64,000 nt of DNA from the NCBI GenBank assembly GCA_033807695.1, contig CM066303.1, positions 1,922,001 through 1,986,000 on the forward strand, in the 5' to 3' direction. The DNA comes from Daedaleopsis sinensis (lineage: Eukaryota > Basidiomycota > Agaricomycetes > Polyporales > Polyporaceae). Below are positions 42,001-53,421 of this stretch, in pieces (the stretch's first letter is position 1; each line of letters opens with the position of its first letter). Position numbers and translations under genes: made by a program. A model generated the notes under the pieces. The model was not told the DNA's origin and did no database searches. It saw only the letters and a list, made by a program, of their open reading frames with translations.

Positions 42001-45000
42001 AAAGCTCGAGAAGAACACCGGTCGCAAAGCTGCGGCGTTGGTCAACACGACGTTCGCTGTTGTTCTCACCCTTCGCCAGACTACCTCAAACAGCGCCCGC
42101 CAGGTGCTCGGAAACCCACAGGTCTCAGCGCCGCTCTCGACCTTCCTGAAGGAGGTTTTGGTTGATGGAGATCCTGTGCTGCGCAAGGCGAGCAGCGAGG
42201 CAATAGGCCGCCTGGCGAGCGTCGCCGGGACGAACTTCCTAACCAGCCAGGTCAAGACCCTCGTCGACCAGGTCGTCAGCAACCGAGATCCGCATGGACG
42301 AGCCGGCTGCGCTTTAGCCTTCGGTGCAATTCATGCATATGTCGGGGGTCTAGCAGCTGGCCCTCTCTTGAAGACGACTGTTCACGTCCTAATGTCACTC
42401 ATCAACGACCCACATCCAGTCGTGCACTTCTGGGCCCTCAGCGCGCTAGCTCGAGTCATCGACGCGGCCAGTCTCGCGTATGCGCCATTCGTGTCCAGTA
42501 CTCTCGGGTTGCTATTCAAGGTGTACACCATGGAGTCGCACGAACCCGACGGCGGGTCACTCAACCAGGTCAATATCAGTGGCGACCTCCCAGCGTATCA
42601 GGTTGTCTGTCAGAACATCGACGCCGTCATCACCGTGCTCGGGCCCGACATCCAGGAGTCTGCGCGTACACGGACGCTGGTGCTCGACCTCGTACACCAG
42701 TTCATCGACGAAGAAGACGAGGGAAGTTGCGTGGAGGCTATCAAGTGCATCCAACACTTCCTCATGTTCTCCCCGGACCACGTCTACGTACCCGAGCTCG
42801 TCACCCGCTTCCGCGGGTACCTCTCTTCGTCGCGCCGCCCGCTGAAGCTCGCGTCGATCAACGCGCTCTACCAGCTCGTGCAGCGGGATGCGCTCAGCAT
42901 GTCGAAGTTAGGCGGCGATCAATTGGTCGAGGAGCTCTTCGCCATGCTCGACGACGACTCGTCCGTGGACGGTGTCCGTAACGTCATCGCCAGCTGGCTC
43001 CAGCAGACTGTCATCTACAACCCGTCGGCTTGGATCGATCTCTGCCAACGCATCATGTCGCGCACCACCGCCTCCCAGCAAGCCGCTGACGCCGCCATGG
43101 CCGACGACGAAGGGCAGTCGTTGAGTGTCGGGACGAGCTCGTCTGCTGCACGCCCGACGTCGCGCTGGAGGACGCAACTGTTTGCGCTGCAGTGTCTGCA
43201 CAGCATTTGCACTGTTGTCGGTCGGTCTGGCAGGAGGGAGCACTTAGATATTGCGTTTGCGCGGAGTCGAGGTATTCCTGTTCACGGGCTGCTGGTCTCT
43301 CGTGTCCCGGACTTGATCAAGATCGCTTTCACTGCTTCGGCGGCGCACGTCACTGAGATTCGACTTGAGGGCTTGACTGTGTTGACGGATGTAATTGAGG
43401 TATGCCATCTGCTGTTATTCTCTGGGGTTGATACTCAAGGTGATTTACTCGGGAACAGATTTTCGCCAAAGTCCCCGATCCGGACTACGAAGAGAACTTG
43501 TTGTTGGAGCAACACCAAGCACCGATCACCGCAGCGCTAACCCCGGCGTTCTCCTCAGACTCAACTCCAGAGATTCTCGCGTCTGCTATCGGGACGTGTG
43601 CCATCTTCGTCGGCTGTGGGGTAGTGAAAGATGTTGGGCGAATGGGCCGTATTCTGAGGCTTTTGACCTCTGCGCTAGAACAGTCGAAAGGTGATACTCC
43701 ATTGGTTTCCTGCTCTATACTGCCTCTGACGCATCGGTTCGACAGCGTCAGGAATGTTGACACTCGGAGACGCAGCTGAGTTGAGCCCCAACGCTTCCGT
43801 CATGTTGCGGATCGCCACCCTCTCGGCTTGGGCGGAACTCGAATTCGCCAGCACCCAACAGCCTTACCTGGTGCAAGTTGTGAAACCGTATCGTGCTGCG
43901 CTCGCTCCTCTCTGGATCTCGACATTGCGAGACTACGCCAGCATCCGGATCGATGCTGAGGCTTTGGATGACACCCCAACAGGCGCGTTAGATTCTTCCT
44001 ACTCCAGCCTAGGACGAGAAGTCCTACTACCGGTAAGTGCAATCTTTCGGAGTTAGTGCCATTGATACTCACCACTCTTCAGTACTACGTCAAGGCATGG
44101 CCAGTCATGCTCAACGCTGTCGCGATTGCCATGCAGAACGATGACCCCAGCATCCTCGCCGCCATGGATGGTCTAGAGGCATCCTCGTCACAGCCACCTA
44201 CCAAGGCTCAGAGTGAGAATCGTGAGGAACCGGTGGTCTTCTTCTTTGTCGTCTTCGGTCTCGTATACGAGGCGCTCGCGACATCTACTGCGGACGCGGG
44301 GCCAGAGGCACAACGCACCTCCATTGTTTCTCTACAGGCTTTGAAGTGCCTTGTTCAACGCAAATATTGTGGACGCGTCTTCAACGACCCTGCACTATTC
44401 GAGGAGCTCCTGAACTTGTTCTACCGAATGGCTCTAACAGAGCCATCCGGGGTTCAAATTCATCTCGTTGAGACTATCGCCAGTCTGGCGGAGAGCATCA
44501 AGTCCACCAGCATTACGTGAGGGGCGAACCTCGCTATCATGTGTATCGCTTACCAACGTGCTTTCTGTTTAGGAATGGCCATATGAACGGCGAAAATGTA
44601 CTTCAATCACCTCAGGCTCACTGCTTGCGGATTTGCGCATATATCCTGAGGAGGGTCATTTCAGGACCTCGCAGTGGGGCCGTCCGTGAGTGCACTATGA
44701 ACTCTGATCCTATTGCATACCTATTCACATGTCCCAGATGATGCGGCGTCTCCCGCTGAGAAAGTCAAACTGATCATCTCAGCTTTTGAGGCATTCTCGG
44801 CTGTTGCATCCTCTTTGGGATCTTCGCAGAGAGAAGACTTCAGGGCAGTCGCAATCACCCTATACTGCGGTGAGTCTCTTAGTATTATGCCACTTTGTTC
44901 AGTCTCATAGGTGATCTAGACCTATTGAAGGACGAAACATCCGAGTTGGATCTGGTTGGCCCCACGCTGCAAGCATTGAAGGCGCTCCTCGACAGACCTG

Positions 45001-45901
45001 CCAATTTGCCTGATCCCGATAACAAGTTCGGCCGCATAGTTCACGGGCTGCTCTCTGCATGCTTGATAAATATCGACGAAATGAGGTTCGTTCGGCGCGC
45101 TCTCTCTGGCATGGCGTACTGAAACATCCTCAGCGGTCGAGAGGGTCCAATGTGTAACAAGAAGATCAAGTGCAATATGCTCGCAGCTGTTCTCATCCTC
45201 ACAGTGCTGCCACCTACAGTGCCAGTTGGAAACCCGATCATAGAGCACGCTTGTTTCCTCATCTCGCAGAAGCTTGTCGAAGGGAGTGAGGTGAGTGCCT
45301 TAAGGGCACAGGGCTTGCGACTGCTATCACTAACTGCGTTACGATAGGTCTCGTTGACAGCTGCTCATTGTTCAAAGACTCTCATCATGGCGTCGACGTC
45401 TGGAAACCCTGTCCTTCGTCAGTGTACCCGGCTCCTGCTACCCGGACTGGTGGAGTGTCTGGCCAAGGCAGCAGCCTCGAGTGATGAATCAAATCCTCCA
45501 GAGCGGATGCTCGCGACGGTTGGCGAGATCAACAAGGCATTATCGGCTTTGTTCATGTCGTTGACAGAAGAACTCCGTGAGTTCACTCCGTCGACTGTCA
45601 TCCCCATATGCATCACATCTGACATGCATCTCCATCAGGTCCCCGCGCCCTGGGCGTCATCATGCCGGTCCTCATCCTGTTCCTAGATGCTACACGACAA
45701 CCGGCATCACCGCTCCATACCCTAGGTGTTACTCAACTGCTTTCACTTGCTGCGGGTTCGCCTACCGCCTTCAAGGACGCTACTGGGAGGTTGGAGCCAT
45801 CAATGAAGGAAACGCTAGAGACGTCTGTCAGACAAGCTCTGGGCAACAAGGGATCTGTGGCGGAGCCGGTGAAGCCACAGATATCATTGCGGTCATTCTA
45901 G
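39006..45901 (+). CDS. laa1: LAA1/HEATR5-like AP-1 accessory protein
   Basis: Eighteen exons give 1994 residues: 39006..39044, 39098..39181, 39232..39455, 39506..39554, 39603..39662, 39724..39879, 39935..40660, 40718..41734, 41786..43399, 43459..43690, 43752..44032, 44083..44516, 44573..44685, 44738..44869, 44911..45085, 45134..45290, 45348..45576, 45639..45901. The whole chain is HEAT-repeat helices. Family landmarks are EIYLFQWLSSTE, GELMGMFGSQVMSLMSEV, LRTYALYALSKALSTAKRA, KALPVQRACEVLILMYPLG, HSVRVNTAWALRCFCYSTP, LMTLGPNFVRPHLPQLLVLWRN and the LDLVHQFIDEEDEG stretch. Length equals yeast Laa1 and human HEATR5B (about 2000). The protein binds the clathrin adaptor AP-1 at Golgi and endosomes and is needed for its membrane recruitment. 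An acidic Lys-rich insert (KKGKKARKEGEDEDEDTAP) near residue 275 is probably a loop. Intron 14 is only 41 nt. Confidence 0.93.
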
Positions 45902-46155
45902 ATTAGGACGAACATACGGGTACGGGTGCGGTGCTTGGTTGAAGCTTGTAGGACTAATGCATGTACGCTATGTGCCTTTAGTAATGTAGCAATCGACTGG
46001 TATCGAAACAATTCGTTCGCATAGATTACAACGACATATGGGATATGGAGAGTATGTATCAGCAAGCATGAAGACCTAGAGTCAGCGTATACGTATGGTA
46101 GGAGTAGCTCGCGCGAAACGTAGAGCTACGGATTGGAGAGAGCGAGTATCGAGTG
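45902..46155. terminator. Convergent 3' region, LAA1 / HRP1
   Basis: The 254 bp between the stop codons of two convergent genes must contain both 3' ends. No gene is visible. Confidence 0.4.
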
Positions 46156-48532
46156 CTATCGGGCGTATGGGTGGTATCCGTGCTGTCCGCGAGCCATGTT
46201 ACGCGCAGGCCCGACGCCCGCGTTCATCATGCCTCGGGCACGGCCCATGGGGTGAAGCGCACCTCCTCCCATCATTGCCATCCCGCGCCCCATCATCCCC
46301 GCCGCGTTGCTCATGAAGGGCTGCATGCCCATCCCGGTCATCGCCATCGGGCCCATGCCCATCCGCATACTGGCTCCCATCGTCCCGCCCATCCCGCCGC
46401 CCATGTTCCCCATGCCTCCCGGCATGCCACGTCCCATCCCGCCGCCCATCCCGCCCATCCCACCCGCCATGCCGCCACCCATGCCGCCACCCATGCCCGG
46501 ACCCATACCGCCGCCCATGCCAGGGGTCATACCGACCATGGTCATGTTAGGGCTCATCCCCATAGCCCCGGCCATGGGCCCGCCCATACCTCCGCCCATG
46601 CCCCCGCCCATGCCCCCGCCGAAGTCGCCCCCCGCCATCGGTGTCGCGGCGGTGCCCATGGGCATCATGCCGGGCATGCCCCCCGCAGCGGCGCCCATTC
46701 CGCCCATTCCGCCCATTCCGCCCATGCCCGCCATGCTGGTCATGCCGCCCATGCTGCCTATTCCGCCCATGCCCATGCCCATGCCCATCATGGGGCTCTG
46801 GCCCATCATGCGCTGGTAGAGCATCGACATCTGCTGGGGCCCGACGTTGCTCTGGGCGCTGCCGAAGCTCATGGCGTTCCCCGTGCCCGCGCTCGTGCTC
46901 GTCGAGACGTCCGACGACCCGCCCATGTAGGCGCTGTCGCGCCCTGTGCGGGGGGTGGTGGTGCGGGCGGCGTCGCGCTGGCTGCGGGGCTGCGCGAGCT
47001 TCACTTCGATCTGTAGGACCAGATCCGTCAATACGTGGCAAAGCGCGCTTTCACGGCCCCGAGACGCACCTGCTTGTCGTCCAGGATGAGGCTCGCCTGG
47101 CCAACGAGCTGGTCCGTGTTGCTCGCGTCCTCGAAGGTGACGAAGCCGAAGCCCTTCGAGCGGCCGGACTCGCGGTCGACCATGACGGTGCAGTCGACGA
47201 CCTTGCCGTAGTGCGAGAAGAACGTGCGCATCGACTCTGACGTCGTCGAGTGCGAGAGGCCGCCCACGAAGTAGCGGGTGTTGCGGAGATGCTCTTCGCG
47301 CGGGATCGCTCGCTTGGGGTCAATCTGTGATTTGCGCGGTGATGAGGGTCGCCGTGCGCTGCGTTCCGTGAAGAGACACGCACAGTTTTGCCGTCCAGAA
47401 CGTGTTCCCGGCACATGACCGCGTTCACGGAAGCAGGGTCTTTGAAGGTGAGGAACGCGAAGCCGCGCGATCGCCCGTCCTGGTCCCGCAGAATGGTGCA
47501 GTCTTCGACTTCACCGAACTCACAAAAGTACTTTCGGAGACCCTCTGGTAGCTATCAATCAGTCACAGCTCGGAGCTCTCTAGGACGATTGACTTGTACC
47601 ATCTGTTGTGTCCCAGCTGAGGCCGCCGACAAACATCTTGCTGTGGTCGGGAAAACGGTGGTATTCGTGTGTCGTAAGACATGCCGTATCGTGTGGCGTA
47701 ACATGCGTCGTAACGAGTGCGCGCGTCGTAGCGTCGTAGTCGTGCCATAGATGGGTTAAGGTCCAAGGAAGCGCAACGTCGTAATGTCAGAGAGACAAGT
47801 AGATGACGAGTTGAGGATATACCGAGTGAGAGGAGCGGTACCGAGAGATGCGGGAGAAGATTAGCGTCTGTAACGTAAGAGCACATGGCCAGATATGGAC
47901 AGTAGAGAAGGCGATAGAGCGGGGAGGACCCAGGGAGAGCAAGACGACAAAGGGAGTTACGGACTGGCTGGTCGATATCGTGCGTCGCGACGTCTATAGC
48001 ATACGTAGAGACGAGCAGTCCACCGAGACGTATGATACATAGCGCGGTAACACCGCTGCCGCATGTGTTCGATTGCAGGGAATGCTGCCAGGAAACGATG
48101 CTAGGAAGATAGGAACTCACCCTTCATCCTTCATCTCCGATGGTCTGACGGCTCGACGGCCGTTTTCATCGTGATCTGCGTCGTGCCCGTTGCTCTTTGT
48201 CGCAGGCGATACCTGGTACTGCTGGCGTTCCTGGGCGGGGGTTTGCTTGTATGCTGAGAACTGCTTGGCGACTTGGGCTGAGTATGAAAGTTCTACAACA
48301 GGTTTTGGCGGTAGAGAGCTTTCTTTTAGTACTGTTGGTTTCTCTTCACGCTTGATTTCATGTGTTGCTGCTGGCTTCTGCTGGGTCGCTTTCTGGGTGG
48401 TGTCCTGCTGTGCACCTTGCTCGCGAGTGTCGTCGTTATCGCCGTAGAGGTCTGCTGGCAGTATGAGACCGCGTTAGAAGAGCTGAGAATCCACTCACCG
48501 TCGTAGAGGTCGCTGTCGAGTGAGCCAGCCAT
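46156..48532 (-). CDS. hrp1: HRP1-like tandem-RRM RNA-binding protein
   Basis: Six exons give 559 residues: 48532..48499, 48454..48121, 47640..47600, 47544..47384, 47324..47070, 47010..46156. The first 120 residues are acidic and Gln/Pro-rich. RRM1 has KMFVGGLSWDTTDEGLRKYF (RNP2) and GRSRGFAFLTF (RNP1). The linker LDGKTIDPKRAIPREE is the hallmark of HRP1/Nab4. RRM2 has RYFVGGLSHSTTSESMRTFF and GRSKGFGFVTF. The last 240 residues are a Gly-Met-rich tail (GMGGMGGMGG, MGPGMGGGMGG), low-complexity and probably prone to assembly. HRP1 binds UA-rich enhancement elements in pre-mRNA as cleavage factor IB, sets 3'-end cleavage, and shuttles with mRNA. Intron 2 is 480 bp, about nine times the local norm, and separates the acidic region from RRM1. 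Confidence 0.9.
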
Positions 48533-50181
48533 GTTGCGACTGTCGAGAAAAGGGCTGGACGGACGAGAGAGGGTGTCAGGGCTCTGACTCTGCGGGCAGC
48601 GCTGCGCCTCTCCTGTCTAGCTCCTTACATAAGCAAGTTTATGCCGCATATGGCTAGGCTTCAGGCACCTACATACTTGCACGCGCCTCGACTCTCGAGC
48701 TCAACCATTCAAAGTCCTTCAGTGATCAATTACTTGAGTACTGTGTGCTGAGTACTGAGTACTGAGTGTTGATTCGCAGTAATCCTGGACGTCGACGTTG
48801 AAACGTTGAAACTTGAACTGACTTACCCACGAGCCCAGCTGGCTCTGCCACTTGTTTCGATCAACATCCATTTATTACGAGCCCTACTTCAAGTTGCCGC
48901 TCTTCACTGATCAGCATTATCGCACATGTACTTACAGATCTTATAGATCTTATGCAAGTTCCATAAGGACCATAAGTCATAACATGATTCGACTTAGTTA
49001 AGTTATGTACCTTTGCTGATGCAAGGACATTGGTCTTACACGACGTTGCATAAGGACTCTAAGTTCTCTAAGACAGCTCGTAAGATTGGCCAAAAGATGG
49101 CATATTCCCTGTACTACAGGCACACGCATGATTGATCTGATAGTTGTCGAGTACTCTGCATATATTATACGGTACAACAAATACATCACTAAGTACACGG
49201 ACTACTGATACGGCACTGGAGCTCTATAACGTGACGTGACCCCTCGCTTCCGTTCGAATGGGTGCCCCACCACGCCCCACACAGCACGACCAGTCGTGCC
49301 GGATGACAGTTGAGGACGCACGGGTTCTTGTGACACTTCGGGAACGGAAGTCGGCGCCACCTGCAGCACCAAGTGTGGTCGTCAACAACACAAAGAGGGA
49401 GTGGGACTAAGATGGCGGAGACAAGACGACGCGGTATTGTAAGTAATCGAAGGCAGGCAGATCATCGAGATGAAACCCCCGGAGAACGGATAGATTGCGT
49501 TGACACAGGGTGGCAGATGCGAGCGCCGAGAACTCGTGAGGAGGCAGCAGTACATGAGCGGGCGTGGACTAGCTCTGTGGGTTGAGCGGACACAGGTTCT
49601 TGCCGGTAGAAGCCGAGCTCCAGCCAGACACAGAAGTGTGGAACGACGAGAGCGACAGTACTGCAGAGCACAGCGAGGGCGAGGGAGGCTCAGAAAAAAG
49701 AACACATCACCGGATCGGCAGATGGTCGAGGATTTGTCTGGCTGGGTTTGAACGAGTGACGAGGCCAGGGAGGAGGCTATGAGCCCAAGCAAAGGACACA
49801 GACATATGAGCAGTGATGTGAAGACGGGCAGACAGGGCGTGACTCACCTGGTGAACACAGACACGACCTCGACCGAAACGAGCATGGTGATGTCGCAAAG
49901 ATGGATGATACCAGTTGCGTCTGAGTCGTCGGTGATGAGGCAGTTGACATAATGTTGGTCCCGGATGCGTTGAATGCGGGCGCCCTCAGATGGCAAGCAT
50001 ATGTTACGGGGTGGAATAGGCAGATAAAGCGGGGACCGGGTCCATTTAATGAGTACCCTAGCACAGGCTGTCAGTATTGGATTGACAACTCAGTGGTAGG
50101 AGGGGAGAGACGATCAGGTTGAAGTCGAAATTTGCAAGTCCAACGACAGCACTGAAGTACTGATGGTCCGAAAGGGCCGGC
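48533..50181. other. Accessory intergenic region
   Basis: About 1.65 kb with no supported gene. It includes a short GTACTGAGTACTGAGT-type simple repeat near 48740-48765, a LINE-tail-like segment from 48909 (listed separately), and AT-richer sequence near 48950-49200. Frames in 49,370-50,060 overlap each other on both strands and show no domain. Confidence 0.45.
48909..49020 (+). repeat. Segment matching the LINE 3' tail, opposite orientation
   Basis: GATCAGCATTATCGCACAT at 48909-48927 is identical, on the opposite strand, to 50523-50541 just past the end of the LINE reading frame. Weaker likeness (CTTAC, ATCTTA, CTTATG motifs) continues on the downstream side. It may be a solo tail of a 5'-truncated LINE copy inserted in the other direction. 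The outer limit is a guess. Confidence 0.5.
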
Positions 50182-50427
50182 TTATTTAGGGCAGGCAACC
50201 TGCCTGAGACGCTTCATCAGGCGCCCAATGTTACCTTGAATCTTGACGCCGGTTACCTCTGCCTCTTCAATATCTATCAGAATACGATCTATGCCCAGTG
50301 TCCACCTATCCGTAAACCTCTCCGGATGCAGCACGTACCCGAGTTGTATATGTACTTCAAATAAATGATTGATATCGTAAAACACTGCTGTTGGTGAGGC
50401 ATAAAGGTGCTGAACTTCATAAGTCAT
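50182..50427 (-). CDS. Small hypothetical open reading frame
   Basis: An 81-codon frame with an ATG start: MTYEVQHLYASPTAVFYDIN, then RWTLGIDRILIDIEEAEVTG and KRLRQVACPK. Composition is protein-like, but I recognise no family. It lies just beyond the LINE tail, so it could be the end of a gene the LINE landed in, part of another mobile element, or chance. Confidence 0.3.
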   Translation of the reverse strand: MTYEVQHLYASPTAVFYDINHLFEVHIQLGYVLHPERFTDRWTLGIDRILIDIEEAEVTGVKIQGNIGRLMKRLRQVACPK

Positions 50428-53421
50428 GTAAGCTGCGTAAGATCTCGTAAGATGCTCCTAAGCCAAAAGTGTCTAACTTCAAAGATGTACTGTAAGTTGT
50501 AACCTGCTCTAAGAGCCGTAAGTCGATGTGCGATAATGCTGATCTGAGTCAAAGAGAAAAGAAAGAAAGGGACCATCTCCGAGTCCTGGTTCTGGTGTTG
50601 TCGAGTGCGTTTCCGTGGGGCTGAGGCGTCGAGGCGTCTGTAGGCAGAAAGTCAGCGGTGTGTCGCTCGCGGAACGTCAGGCAGAATCTTATGTCTTGTC
50701 GTCGCGCAGGGCTGGAAGAAGGCCGAACATTCGTCGGAAACGTTCTGTTGCATTGACATAGGCGAACAGAGGGCGGAGGCCATCGTCCGTGTTGAGGAGC
50801 ACTTTGAGAGTGCGACCAGAAAAACCGAGCGGAGCATAGTGGATGGCTCGATGGAAGGCGTAGGACGGGCATTGAAGGAGGTAGTGGGCGACCGTCTCTG
50901 GAGCCTCGCCGCACGAGGGGCACGTCGACGTGATGGACTTGCCAATGCGTTCGAGATACGAGAAGAGCGGGATGTGTCCTATCCTGAGCTGCAAGAGGAG
51001 GTTAGCGTGTCGACGGGGGAGCACGGCAACGCGCTCCAAATACTTCTTCGAGGGCAGTTTCCCGTCCAGCCTTGACATTCGGGTGCCGCGTTTGGACGTA
51101 CGCCAGTGCTCCTGTGCGATACGCTCCAGCTCCTGCTGGTAGTTCTGCCGCGCTCTTGACACGCTGAGCGGCAGGGCCTTGCGTAGCTCGCGCGGAAGGC
51201 TGCTTGAAGGGCCCGATCGCCCGCCCGCCGCCTCTTTCGCCGCCTCGTCGGCGGCCTCGTTCCCGTCAATATCTTCGTGCCCGGGCACCCATCTGAGCGT
51301 GAGTTTGAGGCTCGGATTGGCAGCTTTGAGCTTCCGGACATAACTGTGAAAGATATCAGTGAGATAGCGGCCCGGCGCCGCTGAGCGTAGCGTCGAAGCC
51401 TGGATCGCCACGGTGTTGTCGAGTGCGATGGACGCGCGCCGGATGGGTCCTCTCGGGCGTTCTGCAAGAAGAAGAGTGAGGGCGAGGACGGTAGCAACGA
51501 TCTCCGCCTCGTAGACAGTGTGTCTCTTGGACGGCCCGAGGTGGTACCGGAGGATCTTGGGGCGTCTGCGTCCCGGCGCATAGAGTACCGCCGCCGCACC
51601 GACACCGCCGTCGATGTCCGAGCCGTCGGTGTAGACGCGGTACGCGCCTCTCCGCGCCCAGCGCTGGTCGTCCGCGATCGCCGTGTCGCGGTCCTTGATG
51701 ACACGCGTTCTGTGCCCAGGCGTCCAACGCGGATGAAGGCGGGAGGGGGAGATCCGCTCGGTGTGCTTGTGGTCCAGGAATGGGCGATACGCGTCCATCA
51801 GCTCGTGAAGCGAGGAGCGGTGTCGGCGGACGAGCTTGCGAGCCGCCTTCTGGACGTGCGCAGCGAGGGGGTGGGTGCGCGGGAGTGCGCACAAGCGCAC
51901 CGCAGCGCGGTGCGCCAACCTGTCAACTAGGAGATCGAAAGGCAGCAGGTTGCAGTGCACCTCCAGAGAGTCAGTAGCAGATGAGCGGAGGGCACCGGTC
52001 ATGACGAGGAGCGCCTGACGCTGCACCCTCGCGAGCCGGCGGATGTTACCCACGGAGCCGTGCCTGCGCTTCTGCCCCTGGAGCCTGCGGACGGGGACGA
52101 GGAACGTGTCCGAGGCGTACAGCATGCTGGGGACGACGACGGCCATGTACAGCCGCCGCACGATCCCCAGCGTAAGGCCGTACCTGGTCTTCGCCAGCCG
52201 GCGGAGCAGGGCGACCCATCTTGAGCCCTTCGAGTGCGCGAGCGCCGTGTGCTCGCGGAACTTGAGATTTTGGTCTACAAGTACACCTAGAAAGCGATGG
52301 TGAGTAAGTGCGGGCACAATCGTGCCGTCCGAGAGGCGGAGGTCGGGGCCTGTATCCTTGATGAGGGCTTTGCAGTTCACTAGACCGAATTTGTCGAGTG
52401 AGTAGGCGGAGTTGTGTGAACGCGACCAGTCGAGGCCGCCGCCCGGCCGCTCCAGAAAGTCACGGATCTTGACGTGACAATCCGCGAAGGTGTTGCCGGT
52501 GGTGACGAGTGCAACGTCGTCCATGGAGCCTACAGCCAGTTCACCTCCCTTGAGCCGTGCACTGTCAATGAGATCAGAGTTATAGAATGCGTAGAGGATG
52601 ACAGAGAGAGGGCAGCCTTGATCTATGCCGCTCATGATTTCGAATAGGGTCGACTCGAAGTCGTCGAACTTGAGGCGGGTCTTCCTGCCCTCGAGCTTCG
52701 CCCTTAGCCAGTTGACATACTCCACAGGGACCCCTCGCGTGCGCAGATTGTGATAGAGCCTCTCCGGTACCGCTGCAGGGAAGGCGGACTTGATGTCCAG
52801 AAAGACCACTGATGCAGCTTTGCGCTGCCGCCAAGCGTCCTTGACCGTCTTCGTGACGAGGTGAATCGAGTCGGTTGTCGTCCTTCCTGTGCGGCCTCCG
52901 AACTGATAGTTGGCTAAAAGGGCGTGGCGTTCAGCCTCAAAGACTAGCACGTCAGCGACGCACCGCGATAAAATCTTCGATACACAGTTCAGCAGCGCAA
53001 TCGGGCGCCACGCCTTGGCGACCGTGTAGTCCGCCTTCCCGGGCTTCTTGAGTACCACCGTATCTGAGATCTTCCACCGGTCGGGGTAATACTGCAGGTC
53101 GAAAGTGGCCCGGAAGAGACGGCCCAGAACGGGCGTGAGCGCGTCGCTGCAATGCTTGTAAACCTCATTCGGGACTGCGTCGGGGCCGGCCGCTTTGAAC
53201 GAGCGAAGTGACTTGATGGCCTGCTGCACTTGACCGTCCGTGACAGGACGGAACACGAACTTGGGCGGAGGGTACGGGCCCCCCGGGACTTGAACGCCTC
53301 CCGGCGGGAGGAAGAACGCTCGGTAGAACTCGTCGCCCTTGTCGGGGTTCGAGGTGACGGTCCTGCCTCGGCCATCTGGATCGACCACCTTCAGCGGGGG
53401 AATGGGCGATGATGAGCCTCA
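50428..53421 (-). mobile_element. 5'-truncated non-LTR retrotransposon (LINE)
   Basis: The element covers an RT-RNase H reading frame and roughly 260 bp of 3' tail. The upstream frame closes at a TGA (53419-53421) with no endonuclease domain in the following kilobase, so the 5' half is missing, as is usual for LINEs copied by target-primed reverse transcription. No clear poly(A) tail or target-site duplication was found, so the ends are approximate. Confidence 0.75.
50689..53388 (-). CDS. LINE reverse transcriptase / RNase H (partial ORF2)
   Basis: An open frame of about 899 residues without an obvious start, so the N-terminus is truncated. RT motifs are FKAAGPDAVPNEVYKHC, WRPIALLNCVSKILSRC, NYQFGGRTGRTTTDSI, VVFLDIKSAFPAAVPERL, GIDQGCPLSVILYAFYNSDL and the catalytic box VGSMDDVALV, where Ser-Met precedes the two aspartates instead of the usual Tyr/Phe-x. 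RNase H residues are YTDGSDIDGGVGAAAV, YEAEIVATVLAL, IALDNTVAIQAS and WVPGHEDIDGNEAADEAAKE, all four acidic sites present. A C-terminal zinc knuckle CPSCGEAPETVAHYLLQC is kept. Domain order fits fungal Tad1-like LINEs. Missing endonuclease makes this copy unable to move by itself. Confidence 0.88.
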   Translation of the reverse strand: MVDPDGRGRTVTSNPDKGDEFYRAFFLPPGGVQVPGGPYPPPKFVFRPVTDGQVQQAIKSLRSFKAAGPDAVPNEVYKHCSDALTPVLGRLFRATFDLQYYPDRWKISDTVVLKKPGKADYTVAKAWRPIALLNCVSKILSRCVADVLVFEAERHALLANYQFGGRTGRTTTDSIHLVTKTVKDAWRQRKAASVVFLDIKSAFPAAVPERLYHNLRTRGVPVEYVNWLRAKLEGRKTRLKFDDFESTLFEIMSGIDQGCPLSVILYAFYNSDLIDSARLKGGELAVGSMDDVALVTTGNTFADCHVKIRDFLERPGGGLDWSRSHNSAYSLDKFGLVNCKALIKDTGPDLRLSDGTIVPALTHHRFLGVLVDQNLKFREHTALAHSKGSRWVALLRRLAKTRYGLTLGIVRRLYMAVVVPSMLYASDTFLVPVRRLQGQKRRHGSVGNIRRLARVQRQALLVMTGALRSSATDSLEVHCNLLPFDLLVDRLAHRAAVRLCALPRTHPLAAHVQKAARKLVRRHRSSLHELMDAYRPFLDHKHTERISPSRLHPRWTPGHRTRVIKDRDTAIADDQRWARRGAYRVYTDGSDIDGGVGAAAVLYAPGRRRPKILRYHLGPSKRHTVYEAEIVATVLALTLLLAERPRGPIRRASIALDNTVAIQASTLRSAAPGRYLTDIFHSYVRKLKAANPSLKLTLRWVPGHEDIDGNEAADEAAKEAAGGRSGPSSSLPRELRKALPLSVSRARQNYQQELERIAQEHWRTSKRGTRMSRLDGKLPSKKYLERVAVLPRRHANLLLQLRIGHIPLFSYLERIGKSITSTCPSCGEAPETVAHYLLQCPSYAFHRAIHYAPLGFSGRTLKVLLNTDDGLRPLFAYVNATERFRRMFGLLPALRDDKT

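Noticed and set aside
46153..47016. Long plus-strand frames opposite the HRP1 tail, rich in His/Ala or Pro/Met
   Set aside because: They are mirror images of the Gly-Met codon repeat (GGCATGGGC and the like); the minus-strand frame has RRMs, splice sites and family match.
47563..48120. Open minus-strand frame across the whole HRP1 intron 2
   Set aside because: It starts with the GTG of the splice donor and is out of frame with both flanking exons; no ATG and no domain.
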